Shown: piece after piece, positions 42,191 to 50,651 of the stretch | How the letters are laid out: each line of letters begins with the position of its first letter | Numbering within the stretch: the stretch's first letter is position 1 | Source of the DNA: Oscillospiraceae bacterium | Lineage (GTDB): Bacteria > Bacillota > Clostridia > Oscillospirales > Oscillospiraceae | Direction: 5' to 3' | Assembly: GCA_015068245.1 (NCBI GenBank) | Contig: SVKU01000006.1 | Location: forward strand, 1-64,000 | Length of the DNA stretch: 64,000 nt | Made by a program: the position numbers and the translations under genes | Notes under the pieces: generated by a model | Told to the model about the DNA's origin: nothing | Database searches by the model: none | The model's input: only the letters and a program-made list of their open reading frames with translations

Positions 42191-42993
42191 TCGCTTATTC
42201 TCCTTCCTACAAACAAGGTGCCTATCTGACCGCCGTCAAGTATGGCGTAAAGGCTGTCGGTGTCGCTGCCGTTGGTGATTATCATATCTATACCGTTGGA
42301 CATGGCCATATCGGCGGCAGACAGCTTCGTCACCATTCCGCCTGTACCGAGACCGGTGCCTGCACCGCCTGCAATACGGCGTATATCATCGTCCAGTACC
42401 CGCACTTCACGAATAAGCCGGGCTTTGGGATTCTGCCTTGGATCCTGCTCGTAAAGGCCGTCAATATCCGAAAGCAGAATGAGCATATCTGCGTCCACAA
42501 GTACGGCAACTATTGCCGAAAGGGTGTCGTTATCGCCGAAAACCTTATGTTCGGATTCAATTTCTTCAAAGCAGACCGAGTCGTTTTCGTTGACGATGGG
42601 AATGACACCAAGTTCAAGCAGAGAGTTGAAAGTGTTGATGAGATTCTGACGTCCTTTTGAGTTGTTTACATCATCGTAAGTCAGCAGAATCTGACCGATG
42701 TTGACACCGTATTCGCCGAAAAACTTGTCGTAAAGATGCATCAGCTCGCCCTGACCCACAGCCGCAGCAGCCTGTTTAAGCCGTAATTCGGTAGGGCGCT
42801 GAGCCATACCTAACTTGTAAACGCCGACTCCTATGGCGCCGGAGGAGACGAGTATGACTTCGTTTCCGGCGTTTTTGATGTCGGAAAGGACTCTGGCAAG
42901 ACGGTCAAGGTTGCGGAAATCCGGTGCGCCGGATTCTGTATGTATCAGTGTGGAGGTGCCCACTTTAATGACGATTCTCTTTTTTTCTTCCAT
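42187..42993 (-). CDS. proB: Glutamate 5-kinase
   Basis: The 268-residue amino-acid kinase starts KRIVIKVGTSTLIH and carries VSSGAIGVGVYKLG, NENDSV and GTGLGTGGMVTKLSAA. It phosphorylates glutamate in the first step of proline synthesis. There is no C-terminal PUA domain, so this is the short form. The start at 42993 follows GCAGG; the longer in-frame extension to 43110 crosses the likely promoter (TACAAT near 43030). Confidence 0.95.
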   Translation of the reverse strand: MEEKKRIVIKVGTSTLIHTESGAPDFRNLDRLARVLSDIKNAGNEVILVSSGAIGVGVYKLGMAQRPTELRLKQAAAAVGQGELMHLYDKFFGEYGVNIGQILLTYDDVNNSKGRQNLINTFNSLLELGVIPIVNENDSVCFEEIESEHKVFGDNDTLSAIVAVLVDADMLILLSDIDGLYEQDPRQNPKARLIREVRVLDDDIRRIAGGAGTGLGTGGMVTKLSAADMAMSNGIDMIITNGSDTDSLYAILDGGQIGTLFVGRRISE

Positions 42994-43109
42994 AGTATTT
43001 ACCTGCCTGTTTTCTATTGGAGATATTGTACCACAAACCGCTTTCTGTGAACAGATATGAAAACCGCCAATTTTTGATTCAACAAATATTTTGGATGGAG
43101 AATAAAGCA

Positions 43110-43138
43110 TTGACAGAAAATTGAACGTGTTGTAAAAT
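43110..43138 (+). promoter_or_regulatory. Promoter of the second-subfamily lipoprotein copy 2
   Basis: A consensus TTGACA (43110-43115), a 17-base spacer and TAAAAT (43133-43138) lie about 50 bases before the start codon. Confidence 0.85.
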
Positions 43139-43189
43139 TCAATGCGGTAATTACTTTATTTACCAAATTTGGAAAGGAAGGTCTATCAA

Positions 43190-44944
43190 ATGAAGAGATT
43201 GCTCACTCTCCTTCTGGCTGCCGCCATGCTGCTTTGCGTGTTCACAGGCTGCGCCGGCAAGGAAGAACCCGCCGAGTCTTCTGCTCCTGCTGAGGAATCC
43301 GCGCCCGCAGCTGTGGAATCCGCACCCGCAGAAGAGTCTGCACCCGAAGAAGCTCCCGCCGAGGGCGAAGAAGCTCCTGCCGAAGAAGAGGCAGAAAACA
43401 CCTATATCGGGCTTGATGCTGCTATGGAACAGCGTGTTTCCTACGATTTGCCCATCTGCACCAACGATGAGGTCTATACCGTATTCGAAACAACTGCCGA
43501 CAGCTCCACTGCTATCCAGACCAAGTATCCCACCTTGTGGTATGAAATGGTTGGCCTGAACATGGAGTTTACCTCCGTTCCCAACAGCGTTGCTTCCGAA
43601 AAACTGAATCTGACCATCGCTGCCGAAACTTATTATGACATCATGCCCACCAGCACCGGCGGCCTGTTCGCAACCATCGACGTGGCTGTTGAAGACGAGG
43701 TCCTGTGGGACTTTGCTCCTTATCTCGAGGAGTATATGCCCAACTACAACATGCTTATCCACTCTGACCCCCAGTATGAAGCCAACAGCTTCTCCGACAA
43801 TGGCGCACTTACCAACCTGATGCAGTTCTACCACACTCCCTACACTTCCGACTACGGTCCCATGATCCGTCAGGATATGCTGGATGGCGTTGGTCTGGAA
43901 ACACCTGTTACCTTCGATGATTGGGACGAGGTTCTCCGTGCTGTTAAGGACGAATACGACCTTGACGCTGCCATGATCCTTTCTCAGTCCGGTGTCGGCC
44001 GCAACAACTACTTCTGCGCAGGCTACGGTATAGCAGGCGAAGTTGGCCTCAGCCCCATGCTGAACATTCCTCTTTATATTGAAAACGAAACCGTTTACTA
44101 TGGTGCCATCGCCGATGCTTTCTATGATTACCTCAAGATGGTCAGCACCTGGTATGCTGATGGTATCATCTATCAGGATTACTACACCATGACCGGCTGG
44201 TCTCCCGACAATAAGCCCATCTACGCCGGTGAAACCTTTGTTTGGTGCGACGACAACCGTACCATCGATACCTATCAGTACAACCTGACCGACAAGTTTG
44301 GCGACGCAGTTGTCTGGCCCGTAACCGATCCTGTTCTTGAAGAAGGCAGTACAAAGGTTCTTGCCAGCTCCATCCGTGTCAGCGAAGGCGGCTGCTATCT
44401 GTCCACCACCCTGCTGGACAAGGATTGGGAAACCTTCCTCAGATGCTGCGACTATGCTTACAGCGAAGACAGCGACTATCTGCTGACTTACGGTATCGAA
44501 GGTGAAGGCTTTGAGTTCGACGAAAACGGTGATCCTCAGTACACCGAACTCATTACCAACAACCCCGAAGGCTATTCTATGGCTGACGCCAAGACCCTGT
44601 ATACTCCCATATCTTTGTGCGGCGGCGTTCTGTTCAACGAAGCTTCCAAGATCATGTACTCCGATGCATACAATGCCTGCGGCGAAAAGTGGGATCGCAG
44701 CTGGGGCGAGATCATCAGCATGCCCATGGATGCTACCATGAATGCAGAAGAATCTGAGACTTACAGCACTCTGATCACCGACATCGCCACTTACTCCGGC
44801 GAAATGATCACCAAGTTCATCGTTGGCGAAGCCGACCTTGATGCCGAATGGGACAATTATGTTGAAACTGTCCGTTCGCTCCGCCTTGACGAAGCTCTGG
44901 CATGCCAGCAGGCTGCTTACGACCGTTACATCGGCAGAGGCTAA
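43190..44944 (+). CDS. Solute-binding lipoprotein, second subfamily (copy 2)
   Basis: This 584-residue paralogue of the protein at 35833-37575 has lipobox VFTGC (Cys21), a Glu/Ala/Pro linker, and a family 1-type solute-binding domain ending YDRYIGRG. AAAGGAAGG sets the start at 43190; the in-frame ATG at 43169 lies upstream of that site. It is monocistronic, with a consensus promoter and a strong terminator, suggesting high expression. It converges on the osmolyte transporter operon but belongs to a different binding-protein family. No permease partner is present. Confidence 0.88.
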   Translation: MKRLLTLLLAAAMLLCVFTGCAGKEEPAESSAPAEESAPAAVESAPAEESAPEEAPAEGEEAPAEEEAENTYIGLDAAMEQRVSYDLPICTNDEVYTVFETTADSSTAIQTKYPTLWYEMVGLNMEFTSVPNSVASEKLNLTIAAETYYDIMPTSTGGLFATIDVAVEDEVLWDFAPYLEEYMPNYNMLIHSDPQYEANSFSDNGALTNLMQFYHTPYTSDYGPMIRQDMLDGVGLETPVTFDDWDEVLRAVKDEYDLDAAMILSQSGVGRNNYFCAGYGIAGEVGLSPMLNIPLYIENETVYYGAIADAFYDYLKMVSTWYADGIIYQDYYTMTGWSPDNKPIYAGETFVWCDDNRTIDTYQYNLTDKFGDAVVWPVTDPVLEEGSTKVLASSIRVSEGGCYLSTTLLDKDWETFLRCCDYAYSEDSDYLLTYGIEGEGFEFDENGDPQYTELITNNPEGYSMADAKTLYTPISLCGGVLFNEASKIMYSDAYNACGEKWDRSWGEIISMPMDATMNAEESETYSTLITDIATYSGEMITKFIVGEADLDAEWDNYVETVRSLRLDEALACQQAAYDRYIGRG

Positions 44945-44951
44945 GATTCAA

Positions 44952-44987
44952 TAAAAAATTCCCGGACGAAAGTCCGGGATTTTTTTA
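44952..44987 (+). terminator. Rho-independent terminator
   Basis: A GC-rich 8-bp stem TCCCGGAC / GTCCGGGA has a GAAA tetraloop, an A run before and a T run after. It may also serve the converging BusR-like gene. Confidence 0.93.
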
Positions 44988-45000
44988 TCTTGTTTAAATC

Positions 45001-45681
45001 TTATTCCGAGTCAGTCAGGAGCCGGTGCACACGATCAACGCACTCGGGGTTACCGATGTAATAAACAACATCGCCGTCTTTGAGGATCTCATATGGCCCG
45101 GGAGAAAGGATAATTTCCTTATCTCTGCCAACGGCAACAACGGTAGCCAGAGTGAGGTGCCAGAAGTTCAGATCCTGCAGAGTTTTGCCAAGATGAGGGC
45201 AATCCTCGGAAAGCCGGAACTGATACGGAACGAAGGGGTTTATTGTGCGGTAATGGGTCGTGCTCTCCCTTATTTCTTCGAGAAGATTTACTATGGCTTC
45301 AAAATCATCACGGTAGTGCCGAATCTTTTCATGAAGGGCCTTTTGCAGATCTGCAATGGTGTCCAGCTGACGAAACTGACGCACAAAAGCAACGGCTTTT
45401 TCCTCAGATATGACGGTTATGCCGCTTCCTATGGAACTTTCCACAATGCCCAGATCAGCCAGAACGCAGATAGCACGACGGGCGGTTTCGCTGGATACGC
45501 CGTATTGACTGGCAAGAGCAGAACGGGCATAGAGCCTGGTACCTTCGGGATAAACTCCTGCTGCGATTTTTGAGGCTACGTCACAGGCAATGCGCTGATA
45601 GCGGGGAATTTCTTCTTTCGCTGCACCATTGCCTGCGGACAGCTTTTCTTTGCTGAGATTATCTTGTTCAAATGTATCCAT
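45001..45681 (-). CDS. busR: BusR-type GntR/RCK_C transcription regulator
   Basis: The 226-residue protein joins a GntR-type winged helix (about residues 24-92, SALASQYGVSSETARRAICV) to a helical linker and a C-terminal RCK_C/TrkA-C domain (about 140-226, ending DGDVVYYIGNPECVDRVHRLL). This is the BusR architecture, in which RCK_C binds c-di-AMP and the tetramer represses a glycine-betaine transporter. It overlaps the end of the osmolyte-binding-protein gene by 14 bases and is last in the opuC operon, so it probably controls its own operon. A matching operator lies at 49007-49038. Confidence 0.88.
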   Translation of the reverse strand: MDTFEQDNLSKEKLSAGNGAAKEEIPRYQRIACDVASKIAAGVYPEGTRLYARSALASQYGVSSETARRAICVLADLGIVESSIGSGITVISEEKAVAFVRQFRQLDTIADLQKALHEKIRHYRDDFEAIVNLLEEIRESTTHYRTINPFVPYQFRLSEDCPHLGKTLQDLNFWHLTLATVVAVGRDKEIILSPGPYEILKDGDVVYYIGNPECVDRVHRLLTDSE

Positions 45682-46564
45682 TCTGAGTCAGGAACTCCTT
45701 TGCAACTTCTTCAACCGAGCGGTTTTCAACATCCACCTGATAATTTAACTCCTGCATGGTGGTGTCGTCAATAGCTCCTGCAAAAGAATTCAGAAGTTCT
45801 TTAAGCTCGGGGTACTGTTCCAGAACCTCGTTGCGGCAAAGGGGAGCTCCGTGATACGGAGGGAATACGCCGCCGTCATCTTCGAGGATGGTCATGTCGT
45901 ACTTTTTCAGCAGAGAGTCCGTGCCGAATACAACGATAACGTCAAGGTCGCCGGTGTCGATGGCTTCATAAAGCAGGCTGGTGTCCATTTTGAGGTTTTC
46001 CTTGAAGTTCAGCCCATAGGTGGCAACGATGCCGTCATAACCGTCGTGGACTCTTGTGTAGAATGTATGACCTGCACCAAAGCTGAGATCTCCGGAAATG
46101 GCGGCCAGGTCGGAAATTTTGGAAACGCCCAGCTCTTCAACACGGCTTGTTTTTATGGCCAGAGCGTAGGTGTTGTTAAGACCGACGGGGTCGAACATTG
46201 TAAAACTGTAATTGTCGTTCAGCTGGGTCTGGCAAGTGTTCAGGATATCGTCGCTCGTGATTCCGGGAGCCAGTTCCAGGTCAAGGATCTCGTTATATGC
46301 CGTGCCGGTATATTCAAAATAGAGATCAATTTCGCCCTTTTCCATGGCAGGAATACAGACAGAGGTGCCGCCGAGATTCAGCTTTCTGTTAACGGTTATG
46401 TCTGTTTTGGCTTCGATGAGCTGAGCGTACATCTCGCCCATAAGAATATTTTCCGTGTACTGCTTGGAGCCGATGGTTATGCCTTTGCCGGAACTGCAGC
46501 CGGTAAGCATAGCGGCAGCAATGCAGATTACAAGGAGCATAGCCAGTATTTTTTTGTTGTTCAT
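45668..46564 (-). CDS. opuCC: Osmoprotectant-binding lipoprotein (OpuCC type)
   Basis: The 298-residue protein has lipobox MLTGC (Cys23) followed by an OpuAC/ProX-type domain: GITIGSKQYTENILMGEMYA, FEYTGTAYNEILD and the C-terminal YQVDVENRSVEEVAKEFL. It binds glycine betaine, choline or carnitine-like solutes outside the membrane; which one is not clear. AAAGGAAGG precedes the start. It lies 18 bases behind the second permease gene. Confidence 0.93.
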   Translation of the reverse strand: MNNKKILAMLLVICIAAAMLTGCSSGKGITIGSKQYTENILMGEMYAQLIEAKTDITVNRKLNLGGTSVCIPAMEKGEIDLYFEYTGTAYNEILDLELAPGITSDDILNTCQTQLNDNYSFTMFDPVGLNNTYALAIKTSRVEELGVSKISDLAAISGDLSFGAGHTFYTRVHDGYDGIVATYGLNFKENLKMDTSLLYEAIDTGDLDVIVVFGTDSLLKKYDMTILEDDGGVFPPYHGAPLCRNEVLEQYPELKELLNSFAGAIDDTTMQELNYQVDVENRSVEEVAKEFLTQNGYI

Positions 46565-46582
46565 AATCTTACCTTCCTTTTA

Positions 46583-47191
46583 TTATGCTGTGTGGTTTGA
46601 TTTGCGTATGAGCTTCTTTTCAAAGAAACCTATTGAATACTCAAAGAATACTGCCAGCACCGAAACCGGAATGGCGCCGGAGAGCATCATTGTCATATTT
46701 CTGGTCTGAATACCTCTCCAGATAAGCATACCCAAACCGCCTGCGCCAATGAATACGCCGGTGGTGGCTATGCCGAGAGCAGATACCACTGCAAGCCTGA
46801 CACCTGTAAGGATCATGGGCATTGCCAGCGGAAAACGTATTTTGGTAAAAATCTGAAGCGTTGTCATACCGATACCCCGGGCTGCGCGAATTGTACCCGG
46901 GTCAACGGAGGACAAGCCGAGATATGTGTTGCGTATTACCGGGAACAGAGAATACAAAAAGATTGCAACTATGACCGTTGAATTGTTAAGACCGAAAATC
47001 AGCATAACAAAAGTAAGCATGGCCAGAGTCGGAACGGTCTGAATGGCATCGATAATCAAAAACAGATATCGGCTCAGCTTGGAATGATTCAGCAAATATG
47101 CCGCCAAAGGCAGGCCGACGATACATGCCAGCAGTACGCCAAGAAAGGCGATTTGCAGGTGGACAAGGGTTGCGCTGACTACATTACTCAT
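46583..47191 (-). CDS. opuCD: Osmoprotectant ABC permease (OpuCD type)
   Basis: The 202-residue permease has five or six membrane helices and the ABC-interaction loop RAARGIGMTTLQIFTKIRFPLAMP. The start at 47191 has AGGAGG and overlaps the previous permease gene by four bases. The longer in-frame reading to 47293 lies inside that gene. Confidence 0.92.
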   Translation of the reverse strand: MSNVVSATLVHLQIAFLGVLLACIVGLPLAAYLLNHSKLSRYLFLIIDAIQTVPTLAMLTFVMLIFGLNNSTVIVAIFLYSLFPVIRNTYLGLSSVDPGTIRAARGIGMTTLQIFTKIRFPLAMPMILTGVRLAVVSALGIATTGVFIGAGGLGMLIWRGIQTRNMTMMLSGAIPVSVLAVFFEYSIGFFEKKLIRKSNHTA

Positions 47192-47835
47192 ACTGCTGCC
47201 TCCTCGCTTTTGTGCCGGCTTGCACGTTTTATAACGAGGTTGAGTAACGCGCTGACCACCAGGGAAAGAACGGTGGCCGGTATCGCTCCGCAAAATACAA
47301 GGCCGAAATTATAACTCTGCAGCCCCATCCAGATCAGGTCGCCCAGACCACCACCGCCAATAAATGCCGCCAGAGTTGCCCAGCTTATGATATAAATTGT
47401 GCTGAGGCGTATGCCGGTTATGATGGCAGGAAGTGCCAGGGGGATCTGAACAAGCCGGAGCATTTGCATTTTGCTCATACCCATGCCGGTGGCAGCCTTA
47501 ATGCATTTGGGACTTACCTCGCAGATGCCTGTGTAAGTGGCCCTGAGAATGGGCAGAAGCGAGTAGAGGAACAGCACGGCAACGGCAGGAATATATCCGA
47601 TGCCAAGAAGAATCATTGCAGCACCCAGCAGCACGATGCTTGGTATGGTGTTTACAACGCCGAATACTGCCATAACGACTTTTGCGGGCTTTTCGTGGTA
47701 AGTCAGCCAGATGCCCACAGGAATGGCCACGATCATGCCCAGCAGTATTGCCGCTGCGCTGATACCGATGTGCTGGAGCAATGCCCGGAGGATTTCCGGC
47801 AGATTTTTCTGAAACTCAACAAAGAAATCAGCCAT
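47188..47835 (-). CDS. opuCB: Osmoprotectant ABC permease (OpuCB type)
   Basis: The 215-residue permease is paralogous to the next gene product, with a similar loop KAATGMGMSKMQMLRLVQIPLALP. The ATG at 47835 lies six bases after GGAGGG; an in-frame ATG two codons earlier touches that site. It overlaps the end of the ATPase gene by eight bases. Confidence 0.92.
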   Translation of the reverse strand: MADFFVEFQKNLPEILRALLQHIGISAAAILLGMIVAIPVGIWLTYHEKPAKVVMAVFGVVNTIPSIVLLGAAMILLGIGYIPAVAVLFLYSLLPILRATYTGICEVSPKCIKAATGMGMSKMQMLRLVQIPLALPAIITGIRLSTIYIISWATLAAFIGGGGLGDLIWMGLQSYNFGLVFCGAIPATVLSLVVSALLNLVIKRASRHKSEEAAV

Positions 47836-48949
47836 TTTCATCCCTCCATACCACATGGGCCAGGGATTTGACCATGCTGGAACGGGTGACAACACCTACG
47901 ACCCTGTTTTCCTCGTCAAGAACAGGAACGGCATCAATATGATTTTCCATCATCATGTCGAAAACTTCTTTTGCAGACTCGTCTTTGACAGCTGTTGGAC
48001 CGTGATACAGAGGGACTTCGCCAACAGGGATATTCTCGCGGCCATAGACCTGGCGGATTTCTTCGATGGTGATCTGGCCCAAAAGATGGTGATTATCATC
48101 CACAACAAACAGGGACGGCACGTGCTTCTGGCGCATAAGCTCAACGCTTTCCACAAGACTGAGTTCGGGAAGCACACAGGCTGCCTTGTCGCTCATGACA
48201 TCCGATACCGTGTCGGCCTTGCCGCCGTAAATGCGGTGACGGCCGATAAACTGCTCCACAAACTCGTTTGCGGGATTGCTAAGCAGCTGTTTTGGTGTGG
48301 CGGCCTGAACGATTTCGCCGTCTTTCATGAGGACAATGGTGTCTGCAAGCTTCAGAGCTTCGTCCATATCATGAGTTACAAAAACAATGGTTTTCTTCAG
48401 CTTTTGCTGGAGAGATTTGATCTCTTCCTGAAGCGATTCTCTGGTAATGGGGTCGAGAGCGCCAAAAGGTTCGTCCATCAGTATTATTGGAGGCTCCACA
48501 GCCAAAGCCCGGAGAAGTCCGATACGCTGCTGCTGACCGCCGCTGAGTTCGGACGGGTAACTTGAAAGATACTTCTCGTCCATGTTTACCAGCTTCAACA
48601 GTTCCAGAGTTCTTTCTTTGCGGCGGTTCTCATCCCAGCCCAAAAGCTTGGGAACAACCTCAATATTCTGCTGGATCGTCATATGGGGGAAAAGACCTAT
48701 CTCCTGAATGACATATCCAATACCGCGGCGCAGGTCAACGGGATCCACCTGGCTGATATCTTTGCCGTCAACGAAAATGCTGCCGGCGGTGGGGCGGATA
48801 AGCCGGTTGATAAGCTGCAAAGTGGTGGTTTTGCCGCAGCCGGAGGGGCCGATGAGCACCACCAATTGACCTTCTCCAATATGCAGATTGAGGTTTTTCA
48901 GCACTTCATGTGTGCCGTACGCCATGGACACGTTTTCGAACCGAACCAT
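47828..48949 (-). CDS. opuCA: Osmoprotectant ABC ATPase with CBS domains
   Basis: The 373-residue ATPase has Walker A GPSGCGKTT (34-42), Q-loop GYVIQEIGLFP, signature LSGGQQQR and Walker B IILMDEPFGALDP. Two C-terminal CBS motifs (LFVVDDNHHLLGQITIEEIR and VPVLDEENRVVGVVTRSSMV) are typical of OpuCA and sense ionic strength or nucleotides in relatives. It is first in the opuCA-CB-CD-CC-busR operon. Confidence 0.94.
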   Translation of the reverse strand: MVRFENVSMAYGTHEVLKNLNLHIGEGQLVVLIGPSGCGKTTTLQLINRLIRPTAGSIFVDGKDISQVDPVDLRRGIGYVIQEIGLFPHMTIQQNIEVVPKLLGWDENRRKERTLELLKLVNMDEKYLSSYPSELSGGQQQRIGLLRALAVEPPIILMDEPFGALDPITRESLQEEIKSLQQKLKKTIVFVTHDMDEALKLADTIVLMKDGEIVQAATPKQLLSNPANEFVEQFIGRHRIYGGKADTVSDVMSDKAACVLPELSLVESVELMRQKHVPSLFVVDDNHHLLGQITIEEIRQVYGRENIPVGEVPLYHGPTAVKDESAKEVFDMMMENHIDAVPVLDEENRVVGVVTRSSMVKSLAHVVWRDENG

Positions 48950-49006
48950 AAATACTCACTCCAAACATTATTAACGACTTGTGATATCGCAAGGAATGCA
49001 CGCAAG

Positions 49007-49046
49007 GTGACAACCTGATGATAATCCAAAGTTGTCACTTTGTCAA
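49007..49046 (-). promoter_or_regulatory. opuC promoter with a 22-bp-spaced bipartite operator
   Basis: On the minus strand TTGACA (49041-49046), 17 bases and TATCAT (49018-49023) form the promoter. GTGAC at 49007-49011 and GTCAC at 49034-49038 are inverted half-sites separated by exactly 22 bases, and the unit covers the -10 box and most of the spacer. The extended arms read GGTGACAAC and GTTGTCACT. A 22-bp separation is the geometry described for the streptococcal BusR tetramer. Binding is inferred from this match and the adjacent busR-like gene. Confidence 0.82.
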
Positions 49047-49073
49047 GTATATGGAAAATTGCGGACGCTGCCC

Positions 49074-49112
49074 GGAAAAAAACGACAGCCCGGACATGAA
49101 TTTGTCCGGACT
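49074..49112 (-). terminator. Terminator behind the second MutS-like gene
   Basis: On the minus strand AGTCCGGACA / TGTCCGGGCT (49103-49112 with 49087-49096) forms a 10-bp stem with a 6-base loop, followed by GTCG and a run of seven T. Confidence 0.85.
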
Positions 49113-49146
49113 GCCTGATTGTGCAGATGCTGTTGCTGAAAGAGGG

Positions 49147-50634
49147 CTATTGCATTTCTATACCCTTTCTTCTCAGAACCTCGGCGGCGTAACTGTTATA
49201 CTCTGGTTCACCTCTGGTGATTTTGTATGTGGGCTTTGTGCCTTCACCGTCGGCTTCAACGATTATCTTGATGCTGCCGATGGTGCTGCCCCAGGGGATA
49301 AGCTCATTGACCCGCTGACGGTCAGATGCCAGCTCGTACATATGGGTGACCCAGATGCCTCTGACACCGGCGGCTTTGAACACGCCGATGACCTCCCGGG
49401 AAATATGGAGGTTTTCGTTGGGGCTGGTGGAGTTCAAAGGCTCGTTGAACAGCACAAGGCTGTCTTTCCCGGCTTCCTTGACGGCGTTGGCTATGCGGCC
49501 GGCTTCCTCTGCCAGCAGACCGTGGCGGGAGAATGAAGCTCCGCTGGGAGCAAACACGGTGCATATCTCTGTGACGGGGCTGATGGATGCGTATTCTGCG
49601 GGAACAGCGATCCCCAGCTGGAACAGCCACTGGGTCAGGGCGACGGACAGCAGAAATACGGTTTTGCCGCCCTGATTGGCACCGGTAAGCACCAACAGTT
49701 CGCCACCTTTGGCAAACTCGATATCGTTGCAGACAACCTTTTCCTTGTTGCTGATTACCAGCAGCGGGTTGAACATGGTTTTTGAGGAAAATGCCTTTTC
49801 TTCCATGGGTCTTATTTCGGGGAAACAGTATTTCAGCCCGTATTTTTCCCAACTGCGGCAAAGCTTGAGGGCAGACAGATAGAAAATGATATCCTGCTTC
49901 ACTTCGCGGATATCCATAGATTCCCGCTTGACGTACATGGTTATAGCCTGAGATGCATCTGCCACAGTGCGGCTCAGCAGCTGAGATGTCATGGCGTGGG
50001 CGTTTCTGGTAAACGCCATTTTACGGCGTTTTGAGGTCTTTTTCTCAATTCGCAGCAGCTTCAGCTGAGCGGGTTTCAGCTCTTTGTCCAGATTAAAGCC
50101 GATGGACACCCGGCTGGGCAGGGCGTAGGCACCGCAAAGCTCGTCAAAACCGGCACGGATAGCTGCAAAACGCTGGGACGAACCCATGTGCCGGATCTGA
50201 TCCCTGAGGGCGTTCATGCCAACGGAGTTCAGGGTAAGCCCTGAGAACAGCTGACTCAGACGGGTGATCTTGTCCAGATATGAGTCCAGATAGGAAAAGT
50301 CACCCAGATTAAGACCGGGGCCACCGGTGTCGTGATTATTGCGGCGTGAGGTTACGGAGTGGGTCTCCCAGACGTCAAGACAGTCCAGCAGTTCTTCCAG
50401 TGCAGTTTCAAGATCGGGGTTTGAGAGAAGATCCTGCAACACACTCTGGCGGTAGGCAATGACCTCCGTATCGTGAGTCCACGTTTGAATAACATCGTTG
50501 ACGCTGAGCTTGAAATAATTGTTGTAGTTCATAGCGGCGCACAGCCTGTCAAGCTGCAGGTCCTCTATGGTCTGAGGGGTCAGAATTTTATCAGGCTTTC
50601 TGGTTCCGCCTTCGGGCCAAAGTAGAATTCCCAT
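49147..50634 (-). CDS. MutS-related ATPase, second of a pair
   Basis: The 495-residue protein has a helical region resembling the MutS core (residues 20-280) and a C-terminal MutS-type ATPase. Walker A is TGANQGGKT and Walker B is LVLFNEPLNSTSP. The His switch region is WVTHMYEL. There is no mismatch-recognition domain, no connector domain and no Smr nuclease domain. The start MGILLWPEGG follows AAGGGGGA. It lies 17 bases behind a longer homologue, and the two probably work as a heterodimer. Its role in DNA metabolism is unknown. Confidence 0.82.
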   Translation of the reverse strand: MGILLWPEGGTRKPDKILTPQTIEDLQLDRLCAAMNYNNYFKLSVNDVIQTWTHDTEVIAYRQSVLQDLLSNPDLETALEELLDCLDVWETHSVTSRRNNHDTGGPGLNLGDFSYLDSYLDKITRLSQLFSGLTLNSVGMNALRDQIRHMGSSQRFAAIRAGFDELCGAYALPSRVSIGFNLDKELKPAQLKLLRIEKKTSKRRKMAFTRNAHAMTSQLLSRTVADASQAITMYVKRESMDIREVKQDIIFYLSALKLCRSWEKYGLKYCFPEIRPMEEKAFSSKTMFNPLLVISNKEKVVCNDIEFAKGGELLVLTGANQGGKTVFLLSVALTQWLFQLGIAVPAEYASISPVTEICTVFAPSGASFSRHGLLAEEAGRIANAVKEAGKDSLVLFNEPLNSTSPNENLHISREVIGVFKAAGVRGIWVTHMYELASDRQRVNELIPWGSTIGSIKIIVEADGEGTKPTYKITRGEPEYNSYAAEVLRRKGIEMQ

Positions 50635-50651
50635 TTTTCGTCCCCCTTTCC

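Noticed and set aside
43110..43190. Search for the TTTGT-N2-ACAAA operator upstream of the second-subfamily lipoprotein
   Set aside because: No convincing copy is present, so the motif was not extended to a four-gene regulon.
45001..45681. BusR-like protein considered as a TrkA potassium-channel subunit
   Set aside because: The N-terminal half is a GntR winged helix and not a RCK_N nucleotide-binding domain; only RCK_C is shared.
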